A stretch of 41,679 nucleotides of DNA from DASRDU01 sp035560235. Its GTDB lineage: Bacteria; Acidobacteriota; Blastocatellia; RBC074. The stretch lies in NCBI GenBank assembly GCA_035560235.1, contig DATMAG010000111.1, forward strand, positions 1 to 41,679, in the 5' to 3' direction. The first letter of the stretch is position 1; each line of letters starts with the position of its first letter. The translations under genes and the position numbers were made by a program. The notes below the pieces were generated by a model that was given only the letters and a program-made list of their open reading frames with translations, made no database searches and was not told the DNA's origin. Below, piece by piece: positions 29,006 through 36,705 of the stretch.

Positions 29006-29866
29006 TCAGCTGACGAAATTCTGCCTCACCTCAATCTCCCTTCCCGTAATCGCATCCACGAAGACAGTCCAGTTTGTGCCGCGCCCGACCACGATCTGCC
29101 AGGCCAGATAAAGCGTGAGCCGGTCATTTTCCAGCTTCGGATAAATCACGAGTTCGCTGACGCTGACTTCGTTGCGCTGCGTGACCTTGTATGTCATCGG
29201 CTGTCCGGCGATGTTCGAATAAGTGAATTCGCGGCCAATGAGCGGATCAATCAGTTTCTGCGGTTCGACTTTCGCGCGGGCGGGCAACTCGGTGCTGAGC
29301 AGCAGCGGCGAGATGATCCGGCTGTTCATCTGCAGCAGCGCGCCTGATTTGCTCAGCACGAAACTCATCTCGCCGTAGCCGTTGACGAGCGGGAAGGGAT
29401 AATTCATCTGGCGATAGCGCGCCCGGTACATCTCGCCTTCATCGCTGAAGGAGATGAGCGACAGATCCCTGAGCGTGAGCGCGCGCGCCCGCTGATCGCC
29501 GCTCAGCACCGCGTGCGCGCGTTCGATGAAACGGCGCAGAGCTTCCTTTGCTTCTTCCGCCCCAAATTTGCCTCTCTGCGGATTGAGGCTGATCTGTCCG
29601 GCCAGGCTGGCGGGCAGCGCGCGCGGCGTGTAAAGCACTGGTTCGAGTTCGAGGCGCGTTTCGGGAAGCTTGAATTCAGCCAGCAGCGCGTGCCAGGCGT
29701 CTTCAACCGCCTGCTGCCGCGCCTGGCTGGCTTCAATCACGGGCGGATAGCCGCCGTCAGCTTTGGCCTGCGGCGTGCTGACCTCAGGCGCGCGAGCGGC
29801 GCAGGCGCCGAGCAGCAGGAGCGCAAGCGTACAGAGCAGTGTTTTGGCAGAGTCAGTCATCACCAT
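29006..29866 (-). CDS. lipoprotein with PepSY-like C-terminus
   Basis: The 286-residue protein begins with a lipoprotein signal: 'LLCTLALLLLGACAARAPEV', with lipobox LGAC (Cys near residue 22). The final strand pair 'NDRLTLYLAWQIVVGRGTNW' and 'TVFVDAITGREIEVRQNF' follows the PepSY/YpeB pattern (W.V.VDA.TG.i). PepSY domains are often protease-inhibitory or bind proteases. The middle is unassigned. ATG 29860 two codons later is an equally good start, since neither has a clear ribosome site. It lies 85 bases downstream of the exbB-like gene on the same strand; co-transcription is possible. Confidence 0.7.
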   Translation of the reverse strand: MVMTDSAKTLLCTLALLLLGACAARAPEVSTPQAKADGGYPPVIEASQARQQAVEDAWHALLAEFKLPETRLELEPVLYTPRALPASLAGQISLNPQRGKFGAEEAKEALRRFIERAHAVLSGDQRARALTLRDLSLISFSDEGEMYRARYRQMNYPFPLVNGYGEMSFVLSKSGALLQMNSRIISPLLLSTELPARAKVEPQKLIDPLIGREFTYSNIAGQPMTYKVTQRNEVSVSELVIYPKLENDRLTLYLAWQIVVGRGTNWTVFVDAITGREIEVRQNFVS

Positions 29867-29951
29867 AATCAGCAGTCATTGCAAATCATCACAGACAACT
29901 TACAACGAGCCGCTGACCAGTGACAACCGGCCTCTGCCTGTCGTCAGCTTT

Positions 29952-30677
29952 TCACTGCGGCTGATTCGCGAAAAAATCCATTAGTTCATCAGCGGAGTTC
30001 TTCATCTCGACGGCGAAACCGTTCACGCGGGTGTGGAAGTAATTGAACATCCAGACTGCCGGAATTGCCACGAGCAGGCCGAAGGCCGTCGTGTAAAGCG
30101 CTTCAGCAATGCCGCCCGCGACGCTGGCCACACCCGGCGAGCCGCTTTCATTCATCTTCTCGAAGGCGTGAATGATGCCGAAGACAGTGCCAAAAAGGCC
30201 GACGAACGGCGCGGTTGAGCCGATGGTGGCGAGGCTTGAAAGCCCGCGCTGAAGTTCGGCGGTTTTGATGGCGGCAGCACGGCGCAGCGCGCGTTTGGCC
30301 TTGCGCATCTGCCGCGCTGATCGGTCGCTGCCTGAAGCTGAAAGCTCCTGCAGGCCGGAATTGATGACAACGGCGAGGTGGCTTTTGCGATATTCCCGCG
30401 TCAGGCTGAGCGCGCCCTCAAGCTCTGCGGCGCGCAGCTTCTCAGCGGCTTTCGGAACGAATTCACGCGACTGTCGCGCGGTCGCCCGGAAGGTCAGCCA
30501 GCGTTCGAAGATCACGGCCAGCGAGTAAATGGACATGATCAGCAGCACGATCAGCACGGCCCACGCGACCGGCCCCATTTCGGTGAGTGCAGCGCGCCAG
30601 CCGACATTGATTTTGCCTGCACCGGCATTCTGCAGCAGCAGCGTTGTCTGCGCGAACAGAGACACAAACAGCGTCAT
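29952..30677 (-). CDS. MotA/TolQ/ExbB-family proton channel protein
   Basis: The 241-residue protein has the three-helix ExbB/TolQ plan: helix 1 near residues 38-58 ('AWAVLIVLLIMSIYSLAVIF' then ERW), a long cytoplasmic region, helix 2 in 'LSSLATIGSTAPFVGLFGTV' and helix 3 in 'ALYTTAFGLLVAIPAVWMFN'. The GSTAPFVGLFGTV motif is diagnostic. Such proteins use proton flow to drive a periplasmic partner via an ExbD/TolR subunit. No ExbD/TolR gene follows; downstream is a lipoprotein. A strong GAGGAGG precedes ATG 30677. Whether it serves a TonB or Tol system cannot be told here. Confidence 0.9.
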   Translation of the reverse strand: MTLFVSLFAQTTLLLQNAGAGKINVGWRAALTEMGPVAWAVLIVLLIMSIYSLAVIFERWLTFRATARQSREFVPKAAEKLRAAELEGALSLTREYRKSHLAVVINSGLQELSASGSDRSARQMRKAKRALRRAAAIKTAELQRGLSSLATIGSTAPFVGLFGTVFGIIHAFEKMNESGSPGVASVAGGIAEALYTTAFGLLVAIPAVWMFNYFHTRVNGFAVEMKNSADELMDFFANQPQ

Positions 30678-30913
30678 AACAGACCTCCTCAGTTAGTCGT
30701 CGGTAAGCTGATACAGCGGGACTGTGAATGCGGCTCGCTCGTCGCGCCGTGCGAGTGCCGCTTCAGACCCCGGCCCCACTTGAAAAGTTCCCGTTTCCGG
30801 CACAAACTTACTGGCTGACTGGAAACCTGTCAGCCCCGGCCTTCGTATCAGCAGGTGGCAGGCGGCAGTCGCAGGTCAGTCCGAATTCTGAAAATTCCGT
30901 CGAGGTTCTGGTT

Positions 30914-31723
30914 TTGAAGCGGTCATTTGTCCTTATTCTGATTCTGTTCATCGCGCTCACCTCAGTTGTTCCGGCCCAGAGCGCGCGGCGCAAAGGCGCG
31001 CGTACTCCGGCCCGGCCTGTCGCGGTTGTTCCGCCTTCGCCCGAGCAGACCAGGGAACTGGCTGAGGCAGCCACTCAGGCCCGCACCAGGCTGATAAAGG
31101 CCACGCAGGATTATCAGGACAGTCTCGAAAAGCTCCTGACGTTTTATGTTGATGAAGAGAAACGGGCGGCTGACCTGGTCGAAAAGCGGCGCAAACTGCT
31201 CGACCTCGGCGTGATTGCAAAACGCGAACTTGATGACAGTTCGCAGAAGCTGAAAGCGGCGCAGAACAAGATCGCTGAAGTTCGCAAACAGATGGATGAA
31301 GCCGGTGAGATGCTGGCCGAAGTCATCGCCGCCGAAGAGGACGCAAAGAAGGCCGCCACGGCGAAAGGTAAAATCCCTGACCTCACCCGCCCCGGCCTCG
31401 TCATGGTTCGTTACACGGGCCTGAATAACTGGTCGCTCGGCGAAGCCGGAAAGATTGACGCCTTCTTCCAGGCGAAATTCGGCAGGCCGTTGCCGATCAG
31501 CGCCTGGGGACAGTCACCGACGCATGACCGGCTCGGCTTCGATCATCGTCACGCGATGGATGTGGCCGTGCATCCCGACAGCGTCGAAGGGCGCGCGCTG
31601 ATGGATTACCTGCGCACTCTCGGCATTCCGTTCACAGCCTTTCGCGCCCCGGTTGCAGGCAGCGCCACCGGCGTTCACATTCACATTGGCCAGCCCTCAC
31701 ACCGGGTCATCGTCAAATCCTGA
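30914..31723 (+). CDS. exported coiled-coil protein with M15-like peptidase C-terminus
   Basis: I place the start at TTG 30914, preceded by GAGG at 8-base spacing and followed at once by a signal peptide ('MKRSFVLILILFIALTSVVP' then AQS). This gives 269 residues. The frame is open further upstream but that part lacks signal features. Residues ~50-160 form a charged coiled coil ('ATQARTRLIKATQDYQDSLE', 'KRELDDSSQKLKAAQNKIAE'). The C-terminus, 'LGFDHRHAMDVAVHPDSVEG' and 'GSATGVHIHIG', has the His..Asp..His-x-His layout of M15-type D,D-/L,D-carboxypeptidases. It may therefore cut peptidoglycan stems in the periplasm. The domain call rests on these motifs only. Confidence 0.65.
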   Translation: MKRSFVLILILFIALTSVVPAQSARRKGARTPARPVAVVPPSPEQTRELAEAATQARTRLIKATQDYQDSLEKLLTFYVDEEKRAADLVEKRRKLLDLGVIAKRELDDSSQKLKAAQNKIAEVRKQMDEAGEMLAEVIAAEEDAKKAATAKGKIPDLTRPGLVMVRYTGLNNWSLGEAGKIDAFFQAKFGRPLPISAWGQSPTHDRLGFDHRHAMDVAVHPDSVEGRALMDYLRTLGIPFTAFRAPVAGSATGVHIHIGQPSHRVIVKS

Positions 31724-31728
31724 GAACT

Positions 31729-31953
31729 TCAGAAGAAACGCCGCAGCAGATTCAGCACCAGCGTCAGCACCACCGACACCAGAATCATTGAAGTGATCGG
31801 AAAACAGACTCGCGTCGGGCCGCGTTCGTAACGAATGTCACCGGGCAGCCGCCCGAACCACGCGAGCGCACCCGACCAGACGAGCAGTCCCGCCAGAATC
31901 GCCAGCACGCCGAGGCCAATCAGCAGCAGTCCGACTGAACGTGATGAATTCAT
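31729..31953 (-). CDS. DUF2905 small membrane protein
   Basis: The 74-residue protein from ATG 31953 has two membrane helices ('VGLLLIGLGVLAILAGLLVW' and 'ITSMILVSVVLTLVLNLL') flanking the conserved 'GRLPGDIRYERGPTRVCFP', the DUF2905 signature. The function of the family is unknown. An upstream in-frame ATG at 32016 would add 21 polar residues not seen in the family, so the shorter start is preferred. It converges on the M15-like gene with a 5-base gap. Confidence 0.88.
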   Translation of the reverse strand: MNSSRSVGLLLIGLGVLAILAGLLVWSGALAWFGRLPGDIRYERGPTRVCFPITSMILVSVVLTLVLNLLRRFF

Positions 31954-32004
31954 AACCTGCGCATCCTGACATTCAGGGTGAGCTTCCTGAATATAACACG
32001 GCAG

Positions 32005-32360
32005 CCCTGATGACAATAACTCAGCCGTCTGGCATCAGGGTTGCAATTTGTGATGGCACTGTAACGGCAGTTGCAGAACAGGCAGCTGACCAGTTTGTGC
32101 AGGAATGATTTAGCGGTCCTTCCTTACTGGTGGATGGGATGCAGCCTGTACTCTGTGATCTGAGTAAAAACACTCTCCTGTACTGAGAGCAGACGACCCG
32201 GTCAGGTCAGTTCCTTCTGGCCGGTGCACCAAAGTCAGATCGGATTTCTCGCATTCAGCAATGTCGGATTCACTGAACAGTCATCAGACGCGCCATTCCG
32301 TGTCCGGCAGAGCCGTGTGGCCGGACAGGCCGGAATCTGCCGGGAGCCGTGTGACCGGAG
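32005..32360. promoter_or_regulatory. intergenic region with inverted and direct repeats upstream of the winged-helix gene
   Basis: This gap holds no gene or RNA that I can recognise. CCCTGATG (32005-32012) and CATCAGGG (32033-32040) form an 8-bp inverted repeat. Near the start of the winged-helix gene, CCGTGT occurs three times (32298, 32313, 32347). The last two are part of AGCCGTGTG(G/A)CCGGA, a 15-base direct repeat with one mismatch. These could be operator sites for the downstream regulator, but that is inference. Confidence 0.35.
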
Positions 32361-32370
32361 TGGAGGTGAC

Positions 32371-32760
32371 ATGGCCGATGATCTGATCCCTGATGATGTC
32401 AGGCAGTTCATTCTCAGGAACATTGACTCCATCGCACAACTTGAGGCGCTGCTGCTGCTGCGCGGTAACCCGCCGGAAGCGTGGAGCGTGCACGCGGTTG
32501 CCAAACGACTCTATATCTCCGACGACGAAACAGCCCCGCTGCTCGTGCGGCTTTGCGAACAGGGCTTTGTCGTGGCCGAAAGCGGCGCGCCTGTGCAGTA
32601 CCGCTATCAGCCCGCGACGACAGAACTGGCGCAGATGATTGATCGGGTCGCTGGAATCTACTCGAAGCAGCTCGTCCCGGTCACCAGGCTCATTCACTCG
32701 AAGCCGCGCACCAGAATCCAGGAATTCGCTGACGCCTTCAAACTCAGAAAGGATGAATAG
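32371..32760 (+). CDS. winged-helix DNA-binding protein (predicted regulator)
   Basis: The 129-residue protein starts at ATG 32371 behind GGAGGTGAC. Residues ~18-80 look like a winged helix: 'SIAQLEALLLLRGNPPEAWS', 'VHAVAKRLYISDDETAPLLV' and 'RLCEQGFVVAESGAPVQYRY', the last two resembling the recognition helix and the wing. A helical C-terminus follows ('LAQMIDRVAGIYSKQLVPVT'). It lies directly upstream of two DUF5985-like membrane genes, with a one-base gap to the first, so it probably regulates or belongs to that unit. The repeats just upstream of it may be its sites. No exact family name was recognised. Confidence 0.7.
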   Translation: MADDLIPDDVRQFILRNIDSIAQLEALLLLRGNPPEAWSVHAVAKRLYISDDETAPLLVRLCEQGFVVAESGAPVQYRYQPATTELAQMIDRVAGIYSKQLVPVTRLIHSKPRTRIQEFADAFKLRKDE

Positions 32761-32761
32761 C

Positions 32762-33019
32762 ATGGCCGCATTGATTTACACCCTGTGTGCCCTGACGGCG
32801 CTGCTGTGCGCATGGCTGCTGCTGCAGGCCTGGCGCCGCAGCCGCTACCGGCTGCTTTTCTGGAGCGGGTTGTGTTTCGTCGGTCTGACGGCGAACAACA
32901 TTTTTCTCGTCCTCGACAAGCTGATTTATACGGATGTGGATCTCTCGATCTGGCGCTCGGCGATGGCGCTTATTGCTCTGTCGGTGCTGCTCTACGGGCT
33001 GATCTGGAATACCGAGTGA
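32762..33019 (+). CDS. DUF5985-like small membrane protein
   Basis: The 85-residue protein from ATG 32762 (AAAGG nine bases upstream, inside the previous gene's end) has three hydrophobic helices: 'LIYTLCALTALLCAWLLLQA', then 'YRLLFWSGLCFVGLTANNIF' and 'WRSAMALIALSVLLYGLIW'. The 'LxxWRxxxxRLLxWSGLCFVGL' pattern agrees with what I recall as DUF5985. Function unknown. It is translationally close to both neighbours (gaps of 1 and 6 bases). Confidence 0.75.
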   Translation: MAALIYTLCALTALLCAWLLLQAWRRSRYRLLFWSGLCFVGLTANNIFLVLDKLIYTDVDLSIWRSAMALIALSVLLYGLIWNTE

Positions 33020-33025
33020 GGTGTG

Positions 33026-33337
33026 ATGATGAACCTGATGATTCTGGGCGCCAATGCGATGGCGGCACTGGTGGCCGCGCTGTACTTCCTGCGCTTCTGG
33101 CGCGACACACACGACCGCTTTTTTCTCTTCTTTGCCGTCGCCTTCGTCATTGACGCGTTCTCGCGCGTGGCGCTCGGGCTGACCAGCATTTCAGCCGAAG
33201 CCGAGCCGTTCTTTTATCTCGTCCGACTCTTCTCCTTCCTGCTCATCTTCGCGGCCATCGTGGATAAAAACCGGAAAAAAAGCCCCAAACCCGCGCCTGA
33301 AAAAATGCCTGAACCCGGACTGAAAAAGAAACTGTGA
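33026..33337 (+). CDS. second DUF5985-like small membrane protein
   Basis: The 103-residue protein has three membrane helices ('MILGANAMAALVAALYFLRF', 'RFFLFFAVAFVIDAFSRVAL', 'FFYLVRLFSFLLIFAAIVDK') and a basic/proline tail 'NRKKSPKPAPEKMPEPGLKK'. Its 'YFLRFWRDTHDRFFLFFA' segment parallels the first gene's 'WRRSRYRLLFWSGL', suggesting an old duplication. Three adjacent starts (GTG 33023, ATG 33026, ATG 33029) are possible; GAGG at 33018-33021 fits 33029 best by spacing. The two proteins may form a membrane complex of unknown role. Confidence 0.75.
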   Translation: MMNLMILGANAMAALVAALYFLRFWRDTHDRFFLFFAVAFVIDAFSRVALGLTSISAEAEPFFYLVRLFSFLLIFAAIVDKNRKKSPKPAPEKMPEPGLKKKL

Positions 33338-33358
33338 CATTCAGGAAAAGTCAGCCCC

Positions 33359-33441
33359 GAAAGCACACGCATCCTCACGAATGATTAAGAGCGGCCAGCC
33401 TGGACAATCTCTCCTGCATTCGTGAGGATGCGCGCGCTTTC
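33359..33441. repeat. long inverted repeat (element C), possible terminator
   Basis: The left arm (33359-33383), GAAAGCACACGCATCCTCAC then GAATG, and the right arm (33417-33441) are complementary at 23 of 25 positions around a 33-base loop. It fills most of the 133-base gap between the convergent DUF5985 unit and the hybrid kinase. It shares TCACGAA words with elements A and B. Confidence 0.8.
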
Positions 33442-33470
33442 TGAGCCGCATTTCTCGCGCAATGCAGGCT

Positions 33471-35708
33471 TCAGTCCTTTTCGCCGGTGCTCTGCACCCG
33501 CGCGAGTCTGCCGGTCAGGCTGGCAATGGTGACGACCAGTTCATCAGGCTCGACCGGCTTGGCCAGGTGCATCTGATAGCCTGCGGCCAGCGCGCGAATG
33601 CGGTCTTCGGCTCTGGCATAAGCGGTCAGCGCAATGGCCGGAATGTGGCTGATCTGTTCGCGGTTGTGCTGACGAAGCTGCTGAATCAGTTCAAACCCGT
33701 CCATCACCGGCATACTGATGTCGGAAATCAGCACTTCCGGCTGCCACGCTTCCATCAGTCTGATTGCTTCAGCCGCGCTTTCGGCGGTTTCAACTCTGGC
33801 TTCGCTCTGGCTGAGAATGGTCGAGAGCAGTTTCCGCGAATCGGCCTCGTCGTCAACTATCAGCACCCGCAATCCGGTGAGCCTGGGGGCTGAATCAGAG
33901 AGGGTGGCTGTTCCGCCCGGGGAAAGGACAGCGTCATTTTTATCAGACAAGGCAGCGCGAGTGAGCGGCAGAGTGATGGTAAAGGTCGCGCCTCTGCCTG
34001 CGCCTTCGCTCTCGGCGCGCACAGTGCCGCCGTGCAGTTCGACCAGATGGCGCACAATCGCCAGGCCCAGGCCAAGCCCGCCGTGTTTTCTGGTGCTGCT
34101 GCCGTCGGCCTGGCGAAAGCGGTCGAAGACGTAGGGCAGAAATTCCGGCGTGATGCCAGCCCCCGTATCACTGACGGCGATTCCAACCTCGTCGGCCATC
34201 TGGCTGAGCCGGACTTCGACGCGACCGCCGGCAGGAGTGAACTTGATGGCATTTGAAATCAGATTCCACACCACCTGCTGCAGCCGGTTCAGATCGCCCG
34301 GCAGCATGACCGGCGACAACGACAGCCAGGTCTGAAGCTGTACGCCTCTGGCTTCTGCTGCCGGACGGACTGAATCAACAACTGATTCGATCAGTGAAGT
34401 CAGTTCGATCATCCTGATGTCAAGGCGCAGTTTGCCGGTGATGATGCGCGAAACGTCGAGCAGATCATCAATCAGCCTTTTCTGTGCTCGCGCATTGCGT
34501 TCGACGGTTTCCAGCGCCCGCGCCACGCCCGCTTCATCGAGCCTGCCGCCGCGCACAACCGAAACCCAGCCGAGCATTGCGTTGAGCGGCGTGCGCAGTT
34601 CGTGACTGACGGTCGCGAGAAATTCATCCTTCAGCCGGTTGGCCCGCTCGGCTTCGGCGCGTGCGGCCTGCTCCAGCTTCAGCAGCCTGTTGCGCTCTTC
34701 AGCGGCTTTCTGCCGTTCGATGACCTCACTTTCCAGAGCCTGCGCGTGACGCTGCGCCTCTTCGTAGAGCCGGGCGTTTTCGTAAAAGACAAAGGCCTGA
34801 GTCAGCGTCACGGCCATGCGTTCATCGGCTTCATTGAACTCATCAGCGCCGATCTTGTCAGCGAGGTAAAGCCAGCCCTGCACTTCTCCCTGATGTCTGA
34901 TCGGCGCGCCCAGAAACGAGGAGACCCTCGCGCCCGCCGCCGGAAAGCAGTCGTGCGGCAGGCCGCCGGTCAGCCGCGTCGCCCGATGCGAGAGCTGATC
35001 CTTCAACTGCTCAAGGAGTTCGAGACAGCGCTGCTGCAGTTCGTCACTGATTGCCGTTTCGCGGTCAAATCCGCTGGTGATGAAATGGCGCAGACCCGGC
35101 TCTTCCAGATCGAGAATGCCGATGGTCGCATAACGCGCACCGATGATGTCGCGGGTCGCGTGGCAGTAAATCTGAAGCAGTTGTTCGGGGTCGCGTTCGG
35201 CGGCGAGCTGCTGCCCGAGATCAATCAGTCTGGAGAGCCGCTGCAGACTTGAGTTTTCCAGCGCGATGTTCTGTTCGCGCAGCAGTTCAGCCTGCTGCTT
35301 GAGCAGTTCCGTTTTTCTGAAGAGTTCGACAAAGACCGCTACCTTCGATCTGAGAATCTCAGGGTCGAAGGGCTTGATGATGTAATCCACCGCGCCGAGC
35401 GAATAACCGCGCGTCAGGTGCGCTGACCCGGCATCCTGATAGGCGGTCAGAAAGATGATCGGGACATTGCGCGTGCGTTCGCGCCCGCGAATCAGGCTGG
35501 CCGTTTCAAAGCCGTCAATTCTGGGCATGCGAACGTCGAGCAGAATGACGGCGGCTTCGTGACTGAGCAGGTACCGCAGCGCCTCTTCGCCCGAAGCGGC
35601 CCGCACCAGATTCCGGTCAGGAGCTGCGAGGACTGCTTCGAGCGCCGTCAGGTTGTCCGGATTGTCATCCACCATCAGGATGTTGATTTTCTGCATTCCG
35701 CTTTCCAT
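33471..35708 (-). CDS. hybrid sensor histidine kinase (REC-GAF-HisKA-HATPase-REC)
   Basis: From ATG 35708 the protein has about 745 residues. An ATG four codons later is also possible; the longer frame to 35873 overlaps cheR and is unlikely. The order is: N-terminal receiver 'INILMVDDNPDNLTALEAVL' with 'VILLDVRMPRIDGFE'; coiled coil; GAF (~180-310); HisKA with 'FLATVSHELRTPLNAMLGW' (phospho-His at 369); HATPase with 'VWNLISNAIKFTPAGGRVEV' and 'GLGLGLAIVRHLVELHGG'; and C-terminal receiver 'RVLIVDDEADSRKLLSTIL' with 'EVLISDISMPVMDGFEL'. No membrane segment, so it is cytoplasmic. It follows cheR by 40 bases and probably belongs to the same operon. Its signal is unknown. Confidence 0.93.
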   Translation of the reverse strand: MESGMQKINILMVDDNPDNLTALEAVLAAPDRNLVRAASGEEALRYLLSHEAAVILLDVRMPRIDGFETASLIRGRERTRNVPIIFLTAYQDAGSAHLTRGYSLGAVDYIIKPFDPEILRSKVAVFVELFRKTELLKQQAELLREQNIALENSSLQRLSRLIDLGQQLAAERDPEQLLQIYCHATRDIIGARYATIGILDLEEPGLRHFITSGFDRETAISDELQQRCLELLEQLKDQLSHRATRLTGGLPHDCFPAAGARVSSFLGAPIRHQGEVQGWLYLADKIGADEFNEADERMAVTLTQAFVFYENARLYEEAQRHAQALESEVIERQKAAEERNRLLKLEQAARAEAERANRLKDEFLATVSHELRTPLNAMLGWVSVVRGGRLDEAGVARALETVERNARAQKRLIDDLLDVSRIITGKLRLDIRMIELTSLIESVVDSVRPAAEARGVQLQTWLSLSPVMLPGDLNRLQQVVWNLISNAIKFTPAGGRVEVRLSQMADEVGIAVSDTGAGITPEFLPYVFDRFRQADGSSTRKHGGLGLGLAIVRHLVELHGGTVRAESEGAGRGATFTITLPLTRAALSDKNDAVLSPGGTATLSDSAPRLTGLRVLIVDDEADSRKLLSTILSQSEARVETAESAAEAIRLMEAWQPEVLISDISMPVMDGFELIQQLRQHNREQISHIPAIALTAYARAEDRIRALAAGYQMHLAKPVEPDELVVTIASLTGRLARVQSTGEKD

Positions 35709-35748
35709 CGCATCAAACTCACAGAGGCCGGAGGTGGCATCCACCTCC

Positions 35749-36585
35749 TCACAAGACCTTGCGATAGAGCCTGTATTCGTCGTCCAGAGTTTCATAAAAC
35801 GCCTCGCGGGGTGAGAACTGCAATGATTCCCGGCTGCCGAGGCCGAGTACACCAAAGGTGTCGAGGCTTTCATAGATCAGTTCATGCACGCGCTCCTGAA
35901 GCAGCGGCTTGAACTGACTCATGACATTGCGACAGATCACAACCTGAAATTCATTGAATGAACCATCCGTCACCAGATTGTGTTCAGAAAAGATCACGTT
36001 CCGCCGGAGCGCCGGGCTGAAATGCATCCGGCCCTCGTGCGTGGTGTAATACTCCGACAGATAATGCCTGCCTCCTGAGTGCAGATAATTGCTTGTGTAC
36101 TCGCGCACCCCTGACAGCGGAAAGCTGCCGTCTCTGGCGCGTCTGACCACTTCGCGGCTGAGGTCAGTCGCGTAGATGCGGCACCGCTGATAGATTCCTT
36201 CTTCTTCGAGCAGAATGGCCAGCGAGTAGACCTCCTCGCCCGTCGAACATCCGGCAAACCAGATCCGCACGAACGGATAAGTGCGCAGCAACGGCACCAC
36301 CCGTGACCGGAAGATCAGGTAAAACCCCGGATCGCGAAAGAACGAAGTGCGATTGCTTGACAGCGTCAGCAGCAGCCGCTCCAGACATTCGCGGTCGTGC
36401 AGCACCTTCTCCTGAAATCCCGAAATGGTCGCGGCCCGCTCCTGCTGCATGCATTCGTGAATCCGGCCCCGCAGCAGACCCGGCGCGTAATCCCGCAGAT
36501 CCACCCCGTAGGAGCGATACAGCCCTTCGAGCAGCAGCGAGAGTTCAATCGCTTCGAGTTCGGTTTCTCCGTTTCGTTCACTCAT
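35749..36585 (-). CDS. cheR: CheR-type protein-glutamate methyltransferase
   Basis: The 278-residue protein matches CheR. The N-terminal helical domain includes 'YAPGLLRGRIHECMQQERAA', followed by 'LLTLSSNRTSFFRDPGFYLI' (the N.T.FFRd motif). The SAM-binding motif is 'VRIWFAGCSTGEEVYSLAIL', then 'CRIYATDLSREVVRRARDGS', 'VIFSEHNLV' and 'FQVVICRNVMSQF' (CRNV). It methylates glutamates on chemoreceptor-like proteins. No CheB or receptor gene is seen in the window, but the poly-HAMP kinase upstream could be a substrate or partner (inference). A 20-bp hairpin lies just before its start. The usual CRNVLIYF is CRNVMSQF. Confidence 0.93.
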   Translation of the reverse strand: MSERNGETELEAIELSLLLEGLYRSYGVDLRDYAPGLLRGRIHECMQQERAATISGFQEKVLHDRECLERLLLTLSSNRTSFFRDPGFYLIFRSRVVPLLRTYPFVRIWFAGCSTGEEVYSLAILLEEEGIYQRCRIYATDLSREVVRRARDGSFPLSGVREYTSNYLHSGGRHYLSEYYTTHEGRMHFSPALRRNVIFSEHNLVTDGSFNEFQVVICRNVMSQFKPLLQERVHELIYESLDTFGVLGLGSRESLQFSPREAFYETLDDEYRLYRKVL

Positions 36586-36603
36586 CTTTTCAGAGGGAGC
36601 AGA

Positions 36604-36687
36604 AGATGACGAAACAGACGGAAATCACGGTCCGGGCGAAAAACTTAACTGAAGAGGGTCTGAAGCTTTCCGGTTGTTTCGTCATCT
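36604..36687 (-). promoter_or_regulatory. intercistronic hairpin between the poly-HAMP kinase and cheR
   Basis: AGATGACGAAACA and CGGAAA on the left (36604-36624) pair with TTTCCG and TGTTTCGTCATCT on the right (36667-36687), with one mismatch and one G-U, around a 42-base loop. It begins 18 bases after the kinase stop and ends 18 bases before the cheR start. No T run follows, so it is more likely an RNA-processing or stability element than a simple terminator. Confidence 0.65.
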
Positions 36688-36705
36688 CTCTGAGTGACAG
36701 GATGG

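Noticed and set aside
32017..32370. tRNA or small RNA gene in the long intergenic gap
   Set aside because: No cloverleaf, T-loop consensus or clear terminator was found; only short repeats are visible.
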